DNA from: Gloeothece verrucosa PCC 7822
GTDB taxonomy: Bacteria; Cyanobacteriota; Cyanobacteriia; Cyanobacteriales; Microcystaceae
Length of the DNA stretch: 64,000 bases
NCBI RefSeq assembly: GCF_000147335.1
Contig: NC_014501.1
Coordinates: 1,364,001-1,428,000, forward strand
Reading direction: 5' to 3'
The notes beneath the pieces are model-generated. The model did no database searches. It was not told where the DNA came from and was given only the letters and a program-made list of their open reading frames with translations. Positions 54,990 to 63,864 of the stretch are shown here, in pieces. Within the stretch, counting starts at the first letter, position 1. Each line of letters opens with the position of its first letter. Made by a program: the position numbers and the translations under genes.

Positions 54990-55321
54990 AGAAAATCTCC
55001 CTTAATTTAAAAGCTAGGTATAATTTCTGGCCTTGAGCATGAAACTTTAAGTAAAGCTTTCAGGAAACACCACCTTTTCGTGATCAGAACTTCTATCTTT
55101 TAACCCCTACTGCTATAGTCCTTATCAAGTCAAAGTTCTCTAGGTTTCATGCTTATAATTCCCCAAATGCTCAAAAAATTCACAGATCTGTGGATAAATT
55201 TTTTTCCCCCCGTTTATCCGTGAAAACCGAGATAATTAAAAAAATTTAAGCATGAGGTAACGAGATATGCCGCTACTGACTAACCATAGGGCTTATTTGT
55301 ACAGTCTAGCTTTAAAAAAGC
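54990..55321. other. Intergenic region upstream of the 349-aa gene
   Basis: 332 bp with no gene. It contains the inverted pair GCATGAAAC (55037-55045) and GTTTCATGC (55144-55152), and TGTGGATAA at 55189-55197, which equals the DnaA-box complement but stands alone. AT-rich promoter-like DNA makes up the rest. Confidence 0.5.
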
Positions 55322-56491
55322 TTAAAAATACCAAATCTGTTCTATTTGCTTAACAGTTTGTAACAACTTTTCTTGAGCCGCTTGCACCGATTCTTCCCCC
55401 CAATTTTTGTTAGTCAGCACAGTAACATGACCTAATTTTCGTCCAGGACGAGATTCAGTTTTTCCGTACCAATGTAGATAAGTATGGGGAATTGAAGCGA
55501 TCTGATCTCGTTTGGATTGATAATCTTGATGAGAATATTCATAGCCCAACAAATTTACCATTGCTGCCCCACTGCTTTTTAAGCCAATTGATCCCAAAGG
55601 TAAACCGGTGACTGCCTGCAACTGGATAGCAAACTGAGAGGTCAAACAAGCATCTAGAGTATAATGTCCTGAATTATGGGTACGGGGTGCGATTTCATTG
55701 ACTAAAATTTTCCCCTCTTGAGTGAGAAATAATTCTAGCCCCAATACCCCCACTATCTCCAATTGTTCTAAAATTTGCCTTGTCATCTGCTCAATTTCTC
55801 TACTGATCTCAGGCTCAATGAGTGCCGGAACCATTACCCGACGACACACGGCCTCAACTTGGATCGTTTCTACCACCGGATAAATTTTGACCTCTCCGTT
55901 GAGGCTACGAGCCGCTATAACCGCTAATTCTTTTTGATAGGGAATATAGTCTTCTACCATCAAAAGCGGCTTAGGGTCTCGATTACAGAGGGTTTCTAGC
56001 CCTAATGGATTATGGACAATAAAGGTTCCGTAACCATCGTAACCATGACGACGGGCTTTAGCCACCAAGGGAAAAACAAATCCGTTAGCGGTTATCACCT
56101 CCACAGGAGAAGTCGCACCCGGCTCAAGTGCCAGGAAATGCGGCATAGGTAGCCCAATTTGTTGAAGATAGCAACGCTGATGGTATTTATCGAGTAGAGG
56201 AGATAAGGCTTTTAAAGACGGAGAAAATCTAACCGTAGCTTCTAAGGGTTGAAGGGCTGCTAGATTAATAAATTCATTTTCAAAAGTAATCACATCACAA
56301 CGGGTTGCCAGTTCTGCCGTTGCGGTGGCATCATCAATAGCGGCTAAAATCACATCAGTGGCGAGACTCACGGCTGGATCATCGGGGTGAGGGGTTTGAA
56401 CGATCAGTTCTATTCCCAAAGCTTGCGCTTCACCTGCCATCATCCAGGCTAATTGTCCTCCACCGATCACACCAACTCGTTTACTCGCCAT
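55322..56491 (-). CDS. purK: 5-(carboxyamino)imidazole ribonucleotide synthase
   Basis: A 389-residue ATP-grasp enzyme: VGVIGGGQLAWMMAGEAQALG start, DVITFENEFINLAALQPLE, PLVAKARRHGYDGYGTFIV (ATP lysine region), LGLELFLTQEGKILVNEIAPRTHNSGHYTLDAC and AMVNLLGYE. It converts AIR, ATP and bicarbonate to N5-CAIR in purine synthesis. It is intact. In many cyanobacteria the 6S RNA gene lies just upstream of purK; here an integrase gene begins 150 bp upstream on the opposite strand. Confidence 0.95.
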   Translation of the reverse strand: MASKRVGVIGGGQLAWMMAGEAQALGIELIVQTPHPDDPAVSLATDVILAAIDDATATAELATRCDVITFENEFINLAALQPLEATVRFSPSLKALSPLLDKYHQRCYLQQIGLPMPHFLALEPGATSPVEVITANGFVFPLVAKARRHGYDGYGTFIVHNPLGLETLCNRDPKPLLMVEDYIPYQKELAVIAARSLNGEVKIYPVVETIQVEAVCRRVMVPALIEPEISREIEQMTRQILEQLEIVGVLGLELFLTQEGKILVNEIAPRTHNSGHYTLDACLTSQFAIQLQAVTGLPLGSIGLKSSGAAMVNLLGYEYSHQDYQSKRDQIASIPHTYLHWYGKTESRPGRKLGHVTVLTNKNWGEESVQAAQEKLLQTVKQIEQIWYF

Positions 56492-56559
56492 ATAGTTTAA
56501 TCACATCCTAAAGGATTAGCTTGACCAGAAAATTCAAGGAGTGTAAGCTTTAAATAGTA

Positions 56560-56610
56560 ACCCTTTTACTATTTGGCTACTAGCAAGTTACTAGAGTCTA
56601 GTAAAAGGGT
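56560..56610. other. Inverted-repeat region between purK and the integrase (candidate attachment/control site)
   Basis: A perfect 12-bp inverted repeat, ACCCTTTTACTA (56560-56571) and TAGTAAAAGGGT (56599-56610), encloses smaller units AGTTACTAG and CTAGAGTCTAG. It sits between the chromosomal purK gene and the first gene of the mobile element, where an attachment site or recombinase-binding arm would be. The companion site would lie beyond the window. It could also be a bidirectional terminator or operator. Confidence 0.45.
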
Positions 56611-56643
56611 CAGCACATTGAAAAATCAATAGTTACAGCTACT

Positions 56644-57949
56644 ATGGTACAGCAAAAATTGACATGGGCTTACCCCGACGTTCGGCTAGGAACCGACAAG
56701 GGAAACTTACGGCTACAGTTCTCTACTCGGGTATCTGAGAGGTACTTTGGGAAGAGACAAGTCTATAAGGGTTTACGCCGACCCAATACGCCAAATAACT
56801 ACCAATGGGCAGTGGCTCTATGTGGCAGAATCCAAAGCGACTTAGACCATCCTGACAACCTCTTTGACCCTACCCTGGAAAAGTATCTAGGTGGAACAGT
56901 TATTAACTTTCCTAAGCAAAAAGAAGAACCTAAGCTAGGAGCTAGTTTTTCTAGCTTACGCTGAGAGGCTTTATAAGCTAGGGAAAATAATAGAAAGCAC
57001 CTATCGGTCAAAGTACCTTATAAATAAACTAGGACTCATTAAGCCTTGGCTAGATGAACCAATTACCCGAGAATTAGCTGAGACAATTCTCTCTGAATTC
57101 AATAAGTCAACCAAGAACAAGAAAAACAAAATTGATTGCTTCTCTGTTCTAGTTAAACTTAGTGACTGGCTTATCGAAAAAGAGGAGTTAACCAAAAACC
57201 CTTTTAAGGGTTTAGAGGAGTCAATCAAACCCTCCAAAAGGTCTAAGACCAATGAGGAAGGAGACAGCTTAGGAGAGAATGATTATCGCTCTTTTACTGT
57301 TGAAGAAAGAGACTTAATCATTGAGTCTTTTTACAAGAGTAAGAGAATTGCTTGCAAGCAAATTGCTCCTTTAATTGAGTTTCTTTTCTTAACTGGCTGC
57401 CGTCCTTGTGAGGTCTATCCTATCACTTGGAATGACATTAAGTGGGATAAAAGAGTGATAGTTTTCTCTAAGTCCTATGAATCACGGTCGAAGGCATTAA
57501 GCAAGGGTAGAACCAAAAACGGAACTATCAGAACTTTCCCTTTTTATCCCAGACTTGAGCAACTACTACTAAGGCTTAGAGATGAGAGATTTAAAGGCGA
57601 TAATAACGCTCTTGTTTTCAGTAAGAGCGACGGGAGACAGTTTTCTCGTAATGATATCGCTTTCTCTTGGCAAGGATACTCAAAAGCAAATGGAAAGCGT
57701 TTCATGGATTACCCTGGCATTGTGACTCAGTTAGCCAAGGAAGGGAAGATTACCCAATACTTGAAACCCTACTCTACTAGACACACTTTCATTAGCCTAC
57801 AGGTGCTTGGGGCACTAAATAACCCCAACGATAAAACTAACTTTGTAGGGCAAATAAAGTACATCGCTGACCTTGTAGGTAATAGTGTGGAAACTATCCA
57901 GAAACACTACCTAGATAAGCCTAGAAACGCTGAACTATTAGATATATAA
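56644..57949 (+). pseudogene. Tyrosine recombinase/integrase interrupted by a frameshift
   Basis: The N-terminal part (56644-56964) is an Arm-type DNA-binding domain (GNLRLQFSTRVSERYFGKRQ, DHPDNLFDPTLEKYLGG). The rest (frame open from 56939 to 57949) has the core-binding and catalytic domains: LFLTGCRPCEVYPITWNDIK (first Arg), TKNGTIRTFPF (Lys region), KPYSTRHTFISLQ (Arg-His) and GNSVETIQKHYLDK (His and nucleophile Tyr). The two frames overlap only at 56939-56964; one base less there would give a normal 434-residue integrase. All catalytic residues survive, so it may be a recent mutation, a sequence error or recoding. Nine of the last 12 Arg codons are AGA/AGG, unlike nearby housekeeping genes. 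Confidence 0.85.
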
Positions 57950-57980
57950 TAGAACTAATAATATAGTGTTTTCTTAACAG

Positions 57981-58018
57981 AAACCCCCTAATCTGATGAC
58001 GGATTAGGGGGTTTTTTT
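57981..58018 (+). terminator. Strong terminator after the integrase
   Basis: A perfect 13-bp stem (57981-57993 with 58002-58014), an 8-nt loop and a T tract running to 58018, about 30 bp after the integrase stop. Confidence 0.92.
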
Positions 58019-58154
58019 GTTGATTATTTTTTTCTCAAGGAGTGCTGAAAAATGGTTATCTGTGAGTCTTCTAGGAAACAGGGGTATTTAACGCGATATT
58101 GCCCAAGAACTTACTGCATAAGCGCGTGGCTCCTAAAACTTCATTGATATTGGC

Positions 58155-58177
58155 AGTGTACTAAAAGATAGTACACT
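58155..58177. promoter_or_regulatory. Operator-like palindrome AGTGTACTA-n5-TAGTACACT
   Basis: A perfect 9-bp inverted repeat with a 5-nt centre, in the gap between the integrase terminator and the lysin gene. The size and form fit a dimeric repressor site. It resembles no known box I can name. No promoter is clear next to it. Confidence 0.5.
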
Positions 58178-58211
58178 CTGTCAAGACCCTAGAAATTATT
58201 TAATAAAATGT

Positions 58212-58268
58212 TAAAAAAAAATCATTGCTGTTATGTATCGATATCTGACCTCCCTCAACAGCAATGAT
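58212..58268 (-). terminator. Terminator for the M23 peptidase gene (minus strand)
   Basis: Read on the minus strand, a perfect 12-bp stem (58257-58268 with 58221-58232) with a 24-nt loop is followed by a run of T (the A tract at 58213-58221). It lies about 135 bp beyond the stop of the divergent lysin gene. The rest of the gap to 58403 holds further short inverted pieces (AAGACCTTAG/CTTTTAAGGTCTT) but no gene. Confidence 0.75.
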
Positions 58269-58403
58269 AACCTCGCAAGGTTGACTATGGTTCTATTATA
58301 GTACCAACAAAACACCCTTAAAGACCTTAGCTTAAGAACATTTTATTGGCTTTAAAAACAGGCTATAGTCATTTACCTTTTAAGGTCTTAAGCAAAGGTT
58401 TAA

Positions 58404-59078
58404 TTAGAGAACTTTCATTACTGATTGAGGGTTAATGCGTTCGCCATTCTTGATAATCTCAAAGTGTAGATGTGGCCCATAGGAATGACCCGTATTACCA
58501 GACCTCCCTATCATCTCCCCTCGTTTAACTTGTTGTCCAACTTTTACAGACACCCATGAAAGATGAGCGTAGCGGCTACTCATCTCCGGTGAGTGTTCAA
58601 TCATGACGTGGTTACCCCATCCACCACCACAGTTATAATCGCCTACACGGCATAATTCAACAGATTCCCTCACTACGCCGCTTGCTATGGCATAGACATA
58701 GGTTCCCTGTGGGCAGGCTATATCGACTCCTTTGTGAAAACTGTTCCCCCTTTGCCCATAAGGTGAACTTATCCATCCCTCCCCTTTTGTTGGGGTAAAA
58801 AGACCTTTCTTAATAGTCTTATTTAGCTCTATCAAAGTGACAGCAGTCATTCTGCCTAGCTTAGTAGGAAATTCTAGGAAGTGTTCTTTTTTAAATCTGG
58901 CAAAAACTTTTTTAGTCTCCTCCCCGACAATCCCATCAACTATGCAGCCATAGCCACAGCAATTGAGATGTATTTGAATGCTCTTAATAAGTTCAATATC
59001 TTTGATTTCATCAATTTCTATTTCTCTAAGTGTTGGGGTTAATAATGTCCAGTCTTTAACGTAAAGCTCTAGGTTCAT
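58404..59078 (-). CDS. Peptidoglycan-binding M23 metallopeptidase (lysin-like)
   Basis: A 224-residue protein. Residues about 28-90 form a peptidoglycan-binding-like helical domain (LIKSIQIHLNCCGYGCIVDGIVGEETKKVF). Residues about 100-220 form an M23 domain with the zinc ligands HKGVD (H115, D119) and HLHFE (H203, H205). Lysostaphin-type M23 enzymes cut peptide cross-links in the cell wall. There is no signal peptide, which fits a phage-type endolysin needing a holin. The divergent neighbour is a small membrane protein that could be one. It may alternatively remodel the wall during DNA transfer. Confidence 0.88.
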   Translation of the reverse strand: MNLELYVKDWTLLTPTLREIEIDEIKDIELIKSIQIHLNCCGYGCIVDGIVGEETKKVFARFKKEHFLEFPTKLGRMTAVTLIELNKTIKKGLFTPTKGEGWISSPYGQRGNSFHKGVDIACPQGTYVYAIASGVVRESVELCRVGDYNCGGGWGNHVMIEHSPEMSSRYAHLSWVSVKVGQQVKRGEMIGRSGNTGHSYGPHLHFEIIKNGERINPQSVMKVL

Positions 59079-59146
59079 AATTATTTAATTTGACAGAATG
59101 TTTTGTAACATCATTAGTATATTATGATAAAGGTAGAATAGTAATT

Positions 59147-59428
59147 ATGTACTTATTTAAAATGCTTATGAATTCACCATCGGAAACTACGAGTAACTTT
59201 TCACAAGGACAGCCTAGACCTAGAAGGTTTTCTGACACCTATATACCTGTTACCCTAGGCGCGACAAGCACTACATTAGTAGGACTTATGTTTTTAATGC
59301 AGTCAACTTTTACCCAGTATCAAGTCAATTCAGAGGCAAGAATGACAAAGCTTGAGACTAAAATTGAACTTTTAATTGAAGCCGTTCAGCAATTGCAAGG
59401 ACATGAGGAAAGAGACTGGAAACGCTAA
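59147..59428 (+). CDS. Small single-helix membrane protein, holin-like
   Basis: About 93 residues. The polar, proline-containing N-terminus (MNSPSETTSNFSQGQPRPRR) precedes one membrane helix (YIPVTLGATSTTLVGLMFLM) and a charged coiled-coil tail (ARMTKLETKIELLIEAVQQL). Size and layout suit a holin or lysis-control protein, and the divergent neighbour is an M23 lysin; sequence alone does not prove it. Start codons at 59147, 59162 and 59174 are all in frame or near; I use 59147. The 68-bp gap to the lysin gene should hold both promoters. Confidence 0.6.
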   Translation: MYLFKMLMNSPSETTSNFSQGQPRPRRFSDTYIPVTLGATSTTLVGLMFLMQSTFTQYQVNSEARMTKLETKIELLIEAVQQLQGHEERDWKR

Positions 59429-59578
59429 AGCAAATAGTCTTTTGTGAGGAGGGTTTTTTAAAATTAAAGCCTAAAGAAAGCCCTTCTCTAAGATGTACTT
59501 AACCCGCTTAAATCAAAATATTATTTAAGTAGTACAATCAAGTAAATATAACCAGTTTATTTGCATGAGGTTTAAATT

Positions 59579-59890
59579 ATGACAGCCATCGTTATTGCTA
59601 ACAACATCCCGTCTAATATAGCTACCCTAGAAAGCTTAATAGCTCATAATTTGTTGGCTTTAAAAGAAACAATAGGTGGACTAACTTTCAATTTAGATAA
59701 TGGAGTTTATGCAGCACAGCCATATTGCACCTTCACTACTGGGGTAGCTTATAGCGGACAATCAATGATGCACTTTGACGTTTACTTGCCTTATGACCCC
59801 CAATTATGGGGTAATACGCTTAATAAAAAGTCTTGGCTCTATGTCAAAGAAATTTCTAGCAATGCTTACCCTTCTTCTTACAACAGCTAA
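59579..59890 (+). CDS. Unknown protein of the integrative element (103 aa)
   Basis: A 103-residue soluble protein (MTAIVIANNIPSNIATLESLI start, GGLTFNLDNGVYAAQPYCTF, SGQSMMHFDVYLPYDPQLWG). The predicted fold is beta-rich in the second half. GAGG lies about 9 nt before the ATG. It ends 5 bp before the next gene, so the two form an operon. I recognise no family. Confidence 0.65.
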   Translation: MTAIVIANNIPSNIATLESLIAHNLLALKETIGGLTFNLDNGVYAAQPYCTFTTGVAYSGQSMMHFDVYLPYDPQLWGNTLNKKSWLYVKEISSNAYPSSYNS

Positions 59891-59895
59891 AATCT

Positions 59896-62232
59896 ATGGG
59901 CACATTTTGGGTTCCGAAAAAGACTTACTCATCTCCTCAACAACAACCCGCCATTGATGTACCTGCTGAAACTGTTTACGACGTTCCCAATAACTCGGGA
60001 GCGAGCGCAAATACATCAAGTGGTAGCTATTCTAGCGGCGGCTACTATGAGCATAACGGTGCAAAGTGGCCCAAGAATCCGCCGAATGAATGGAAGTGGG
60101 CAGAACCCGCACCACCAAACGCTCCAAAACTCCCTGGCGGAGAAAAAGCTTGGTGGAATAACCCTAAACCCTATGAAGGGCGCAACCCATACCAAAAACC
60201 AAATAAGTACCTTGAACCCGCCAAGGGAAATCCTTTTGAACCTGCCCCGACGGGAGGCGGTGGTGCTGGTGCAGGGGCAGTTGGTGCAGGGGCAGGAGCA
60301 GCAGCAGAGGCAGCAGGAGCAAGCGCGGCAGCAATCAGCGCGGCAGCAGCAGCAGCTACTTTTGCGGCGGCAAGTATCGCTCCTCTGCCCTGGCTTCCCC
60401 CGCTTACTAGCGATGACAAGGAAAAAGCGGCTATCGCCAACGCCAAGGCGGCACAGCAGGCTAAAAATAGCGGAGTGGCTCACCTAGAGCCAGCTAAAAC
60501 GTATCCCACAATGGGTGTCCCTCCTACAGCAGGGATGAGAGAGGGTGTACAGTATGTTGTTACCTTTGAGCATGGCGGACTAGACCACCCATCGGGCAAT
60601 GTTCTTTATACTCAAACAAATTCTGCTGTCCTGCCCGGACCCATTAAAGGAGAGGGAACTCTTGACCCTAGTAACTCTGATGCTCACTATGGGATTTTGT
60701 ATGGTGACAACCAACTTAAGGGGTATTACCTTAATTACCAATTAGGGATTGCCTACTATAAAAAGACCATATTTTTTAAAATCACTAGCATCACTAGAGC
60801 CGATGGTCAACCTGATACTGACCCCAACAGCCAACCCATTATCTACAACTACACCACCAATAACACCTATAACACCACTTACGTAACGAACAATGCTACC
60901 AATTACGCTAACGATTCCCCGGGTAAACCATCCCCATCTAGCAGTCAGGCATTAAAGCCGCAATCTAAGCCTTTAACTAGCACAAACTCTCAAACGACTG
61001 GGTTACCTGAAACGGCTACACCGCCGCAACCCTGGACTATTCCATCTTGGCATCCAGGGAACACTGACAACCCCTTTCAGCAGCCCCAAGACACCCCAGA
61101 GCCTCAAAGGCTTCCATCGGTTCAACCGTCAAAGTTCCCAGGTCAAAGCTTTCCCACTGCACAACCAACAACAGAAACCAAGGATAAGCCTAAAAAGTTT
61201 GAGGGATTGCCTCAAGGGTTCGTCCCCCTTGTGCCCAAACCAGAGCTTCAAAACCAAACGGAACAGAAAACTGGTACACCGGAGCAGAAGCCAACAAGTG
61301 ATACTGATACCAAATACGAGAACCCGTCGGAGTACACCCCAAGTCAACAAATGGGGCAATGTTGCGGCTCACTCAGCACTCAAAACGCTAACAACAGCAA
61401 AAAAATTGATGATGTAGATAGTAAGTTAGCTAAAACTAATACTTTGCTTAGTGGGCTTGACTTTAGTGGGATAGCCGAAATTAGAGCAAAGCTTGAGGCT
61501 ATGGATGCCTGGCAGAAGGCTAAACAGGTGCTTTTATGGAAGTATCTCCTATTCATGAGAGTTATAGCTATTCTCACTTTTGCCGCCACCGTCCATAACG
61601 CCTTGATGCTCACTCGGTCTATAGGAGATAGTCTGGTTTATGCCCTTAATAATGTCCTTACTTTGTTTGGCATCAAGGATGCTGATGAAGTAGAGAAAGG
61701 CATTAGCGAAGCTATCGGCAAAACCATAGAAGCAACCGTCAAGACAATTATTGGCGAGGCAAACTACGCCTCTATGAGCGCAGGTTGGAAAAAACTCTCA
61801 ACTATCTACAATAGTGCTACTAGGGTTGTTCAACTGCTAGGTGATAGCCTCTATGGAATAGCGGAAGGAATAGAGATTGTCGCCAAGTACACGGGTAAAC
61901 TTGGAAATGCCCTAGAGAGGTCTGGGACTATCATAGAAGGCATCGCAGGACGTTTCTCGGAGTTATTTACCTTCAAAATTGGTAGGCTAGGGGCTATATC
62001 TCGGGTTCTAGAGAAGGGACAAGAAATGGCATCAGACTTAGAACAAATCACCTCTGAGGCTGTACAAGTTGCCGAGAATTGTAATGAAATTAAAAAAGAG
62101 ATTAACACCATTAAAGGTCAAATAGACACCGATGAAAAGGCAAAAGAAACCGAAAAGAATGCTGCTAAAACGGCATCACAAGGAACTAACATTACTCAAG
62201 CTAATTTGGTAAAACCTGCCCCGACTGAGTAG
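59896..62232 (+). CDS. Large modular protein with low-complexity and membrane regions (778 aa)
   Basis: Regions in order: a Pro/Asn/Trp-rich N-terminus (1-115, EHNGAKWPKNPPNEWKWAEP); a Gly/Ala-rich stretch (118-162) resembling a glycine-zipper membrane or fibre segment; a folded beta-type domain (about 213-310, VQYVVTFEHGGLDHP, YYLNYQLGIAYYKKTIFFKI); an Asn/Thr-rich linker (YNYTTNNTYNTTYVTNN); a long Pro/Gln-rich spacer (335-490); a CCGSLS motif with coiled coil; a hydrophobic helix (about 549-575, WKYLLFMRVIAILTFAATVH); and a long amphipathic helical domain to about 740. It looks like a surface, adhesion or injection component, but no family is recognised. The Ala/Gly/Pro codons raise GC locally. 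Confidence 0.75.
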   Translation: MGTFWVPKKTYSSPQQQPAIDVPAETVYDVPNNSGASANTSSGSYSSGGYYEHNGAKWPKNPPNEWKWAEPAPPNAPKLPGGEKAWWNNPKPYEGRNPYQKPNKYLEPAKGNPFEPAPTGGGGAGAGAVGAGAGAAAEAAGASAAAISAAAAAATFAAASIAPLPWLPPLTSDDKEKAAIANAKAAQQAKNSGVAHLEPAKTYPTMGVPPTAGMREGVQYVVTFEHGGLDHPSGNVLYTQTNSAVLPGPIKGEGTLDPSNSDAHYGILYGDNQLKGYYLNYQLGIAYYKKTIFFKITSITRADGQPDTDPNSQPIIYNYTTNNTYNTTYVTNNATNYANDSPGKPSPSSSQALKPQSKPLTSTNSQTTGLPETATPPQPWTIPSWHPGNTDNPFQQPQDTPEPQRLPSVQPSKFPGQSFPTAQPTTETKDKPKKFEGLPQGFVPLVPKPELQNQTEQKTGTPEQKPTSDTDTKYENPSEYTPSQQMGQCCGSLSTQNANNSKKIDDVDSKLAKTNTLLSGLDFSGIAEIRAKLEAMDAWQKAKQVLLWKYLLFMRVIAILTFAATVHNALMLTRSIGDSLVYALNNVLTLFGIKDADEVEKGISEAIGKTIEATVKTIIGEANYASMSAGWKKLSTIYNSATRVVQLLGDSLYGIAEGIEIVAKYTGKLGNALERSGTIIEGIAGRFSELFTFKIGRLGAISRVLEKGQEMASDLEQITSEAVQVAENCNEIKKEINTIKGQIDTDEKAKETEKNAAKTASQGTNITQANLVKPAPTE

Positions 62233-62288
62233 TATAATAATGGTGTATTGAACTCCTTTTTATGTAGTGAGTGAGGAATATTTTAAAA

Positions 62289-63116
62289 ATGGCTCTACCC
62301 GAAAACTTTAATAGTTGGAAACATCTACAAGATACCCTTAGAAAAGTCCATAACAGGCTAGTTAAGGATGAGTTTTCAGATGTTGAAGATGAGCCTGATT
62401 TAAATGTCCCTCGCTCCTCTTTAAAGCTTGCTTGCACCATGCAGGACTCCGATACTAGCGATATGACTGTTGCTAGAATGCTCTTTTTTCTCTTCGAGTA
62501 TGGATGGGCTTATGAACAATTAGAGCCTTATTATGGACTTCCTACAGAAGAGGTTCAAAGCAATCTGAAGTTTAGACCAATACTCATTTTAAGGTTTAAA
62601 GAAGATGCCTCCGATGCTTTTGAAAATGGCTATTACCCATTAAAAAGCACCGTTAAAATTAGATTAGTTAAAGAGACAAGCACCACTTTAACTAGAACAG
62701 AGTGTCTAAGATTAGCAGAAAGAGTTAAAGCTGAATTATGCAGTGGCAATGGGTTTAAATTTAAGAGAGGCAAAGAACTTTATACCTACAAGGACGTTGA
62801 ACACGGGCTAGACTATCAGCTTTATGTCTGGGATAAAGCCACTGCTAAGGACGTTATAGAAAAATGTAACTCTGTCCTCGAATTGCCTCATAATTGGTCT
62901 AATTTGTTCTCTCATGTACCAGAGGAGCCAACAGAGAATTACCCCACCAATCCCGGCACACAGAGGATTTTAGGGGAGCAAGAAAAAAAACCTAGGAAGC
63001 GTCCTGTAGGCTACGTTCGCTTTAATCAGGCAGAAATCTATATACACGGCAGAAAATACAATTTAGTTCTCATCAATCGGCAAAATAAAACCAAAAGAGC
63101 CATCCTGTCAGCGTGA
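62289..63116 (+). CDS. Unknown protein of the integrative element (275 aa)
   Basis: About 275 residues, soluble, mixed alpha/beta. The N-terminal part is helical (FNSWKHLQDTLRKVHNRLVKD); the middle contains FRPILILRFKEDASDAFENGYYPLKSTVKIRLV, and the end is basic (KKPRKRPVGYVRFNQAEIYI, RKYNLVLINRQNKTKRAIL). A nucleic-acid-binding or structural role is possible but unproven. I start at ATG 62289 (GAGG upstream); a GTG at 62271 is in frame. Same operon direction as its neighbours. Confidence 0.65.
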   Translation: MALPENFNSWKHLQDTLRKVHNRLVKDEFSDVEDEPDLNVPRSSLKLACTMQDSDTSDMTVARMLFFLFEYGWAYEQLEPYYGLPTEEVQSNLKFRPILILRFKEDASDAFENGYYPLKSTVKIRLVKETSTTLTRTECLRLAERVKAELCSGNGFKFKRGKELYTYKDVEHGLDYQLYVWDKATAKDVIEKCNSVLELPHNWSNLFSHVPEEPTENYPTNPGTQRILGEQEKKPRKRPVGYVRFNQAEIYIHGRKYNLVLINRQNKTKRAILSA

Positions 63117-63208
63117 TGTAATTAACTGACCCTAAAGGGGTAGCACGGCAATTAAAGGACATAATTAAGCACTAATATGAAGTAGTTAAACCATTTTCTA
63201 AAAAAATT

Positions 63209-63856
63209 ATGCCGAATCGTAGAAGTAGGTACAGCAGGATTATTGGCGGAGAAAGGGGAGCCGAAGCGGCTACAGCCCTATGTACTTGGATTCAGGAAAA
63301 AAGCAAAACCCTTAAAGACCACCAAAGCAAGAATAAGGGGAAAAATAGACCAGCCGTTAAATTTGCATTAGTTCGGCTATTTCAATGGGGTATTTCGCCC
63401 ACAGACAAAGAAAATGACACTCCCGACGGGAAAGGAGGGAGAGTTAGTTATGTCCCAGAAACTTATACTAAATATGCTCAAACAGATATAAGAACAGGGA
63501 CTAAGTTTGAGAATCTCATGCACCCCTATCAAGATAATGGGGATGCTCCTAGCGGTTGGAGTACACAGCCAAAAGGGGACGCTACGCCTGCTAAGGCGAT
63601 AATTACCAGTGGCAGGAGTGGGACTGGTACTACCAAGGTAAGCCACGTAACTAAGCTCAACTGGACTGACTACGGCGGTACTAGCGCGAGCCTTCCTTTT
63701 GGGGTTCCCACCACTGCCACTGGAGCCGTGCAAACTCCCCCGAGTGGACACGTCAACACAGAAATAGATGTCTTTAGAAACATTAAGACAAAAATTCAAG
63801 CGACTGGTACAAATATCCTAGTAACCCACCGTCAAGAAGGACTCATGACAGAATAG
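63209..63856 (+). CDS. Unknown protein of the integrative element (215 aa)
   Basis: A 215-residue protein with a very basic N-terminus (MPNRRSRYSRIIGGERGAEA) followed by a Gly/Thr/Ser-rich, probably beta-rich body (TSGRSGTGTTKVSHVTKLNW, GGTSASLPFGVPTTATGAV). A basic arm followed by a beta body is reminiscent of capsid or other assembly proteins, but this is only a shape argument. No family recognised. It ends 8 bp before the next start. Confidence 0.6.
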   Translation: MPNRRSRYSRIIGGERGAEAATALCTWIQEKSKTLKDHQSKNKGKNRPAVKFALVRLFQWGISPTDKENDTPDGKGGRVSYVPETYTKYAQTDIRTGTKFENLMHPYQDNGDAPSGWSTQPKGDATPAKAIITSGRSGTGTTKVSHVTKLNWTDYGGTSASLPFGVPTTATGAVQTPPSGHVNTEIDVFRNIKTKIQATGTNILVTHRQEGLMTE

Positions 63857-63864
63857 GATTACTT

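Noticed and set aside
55189..55197. TGTGGATAA equals a DnaA-box complement, hinting at a replication origin.
   Set aside because: A single box with no cluster, no dnaA or dnaN nearby and no AT-rich unwinding region beyond normal.
56560..56640. Possible 6S RNA gene upstream of purK.
   Set aside because: The hairpin is only about 50 nt and no long bulged duplex of about 185 nt can be drawn; kept only as a positional hypothesis.
60016..60487. Long open frames on the opposite strand and in another frame over the Gly/Ala-rich part of the 778-residue gene.
   Set aside because: They arise from the skewed GC-rich repeats; products are Cys/Ser/Arg or Gln/Arg low-complexity and lack ribosome sites.
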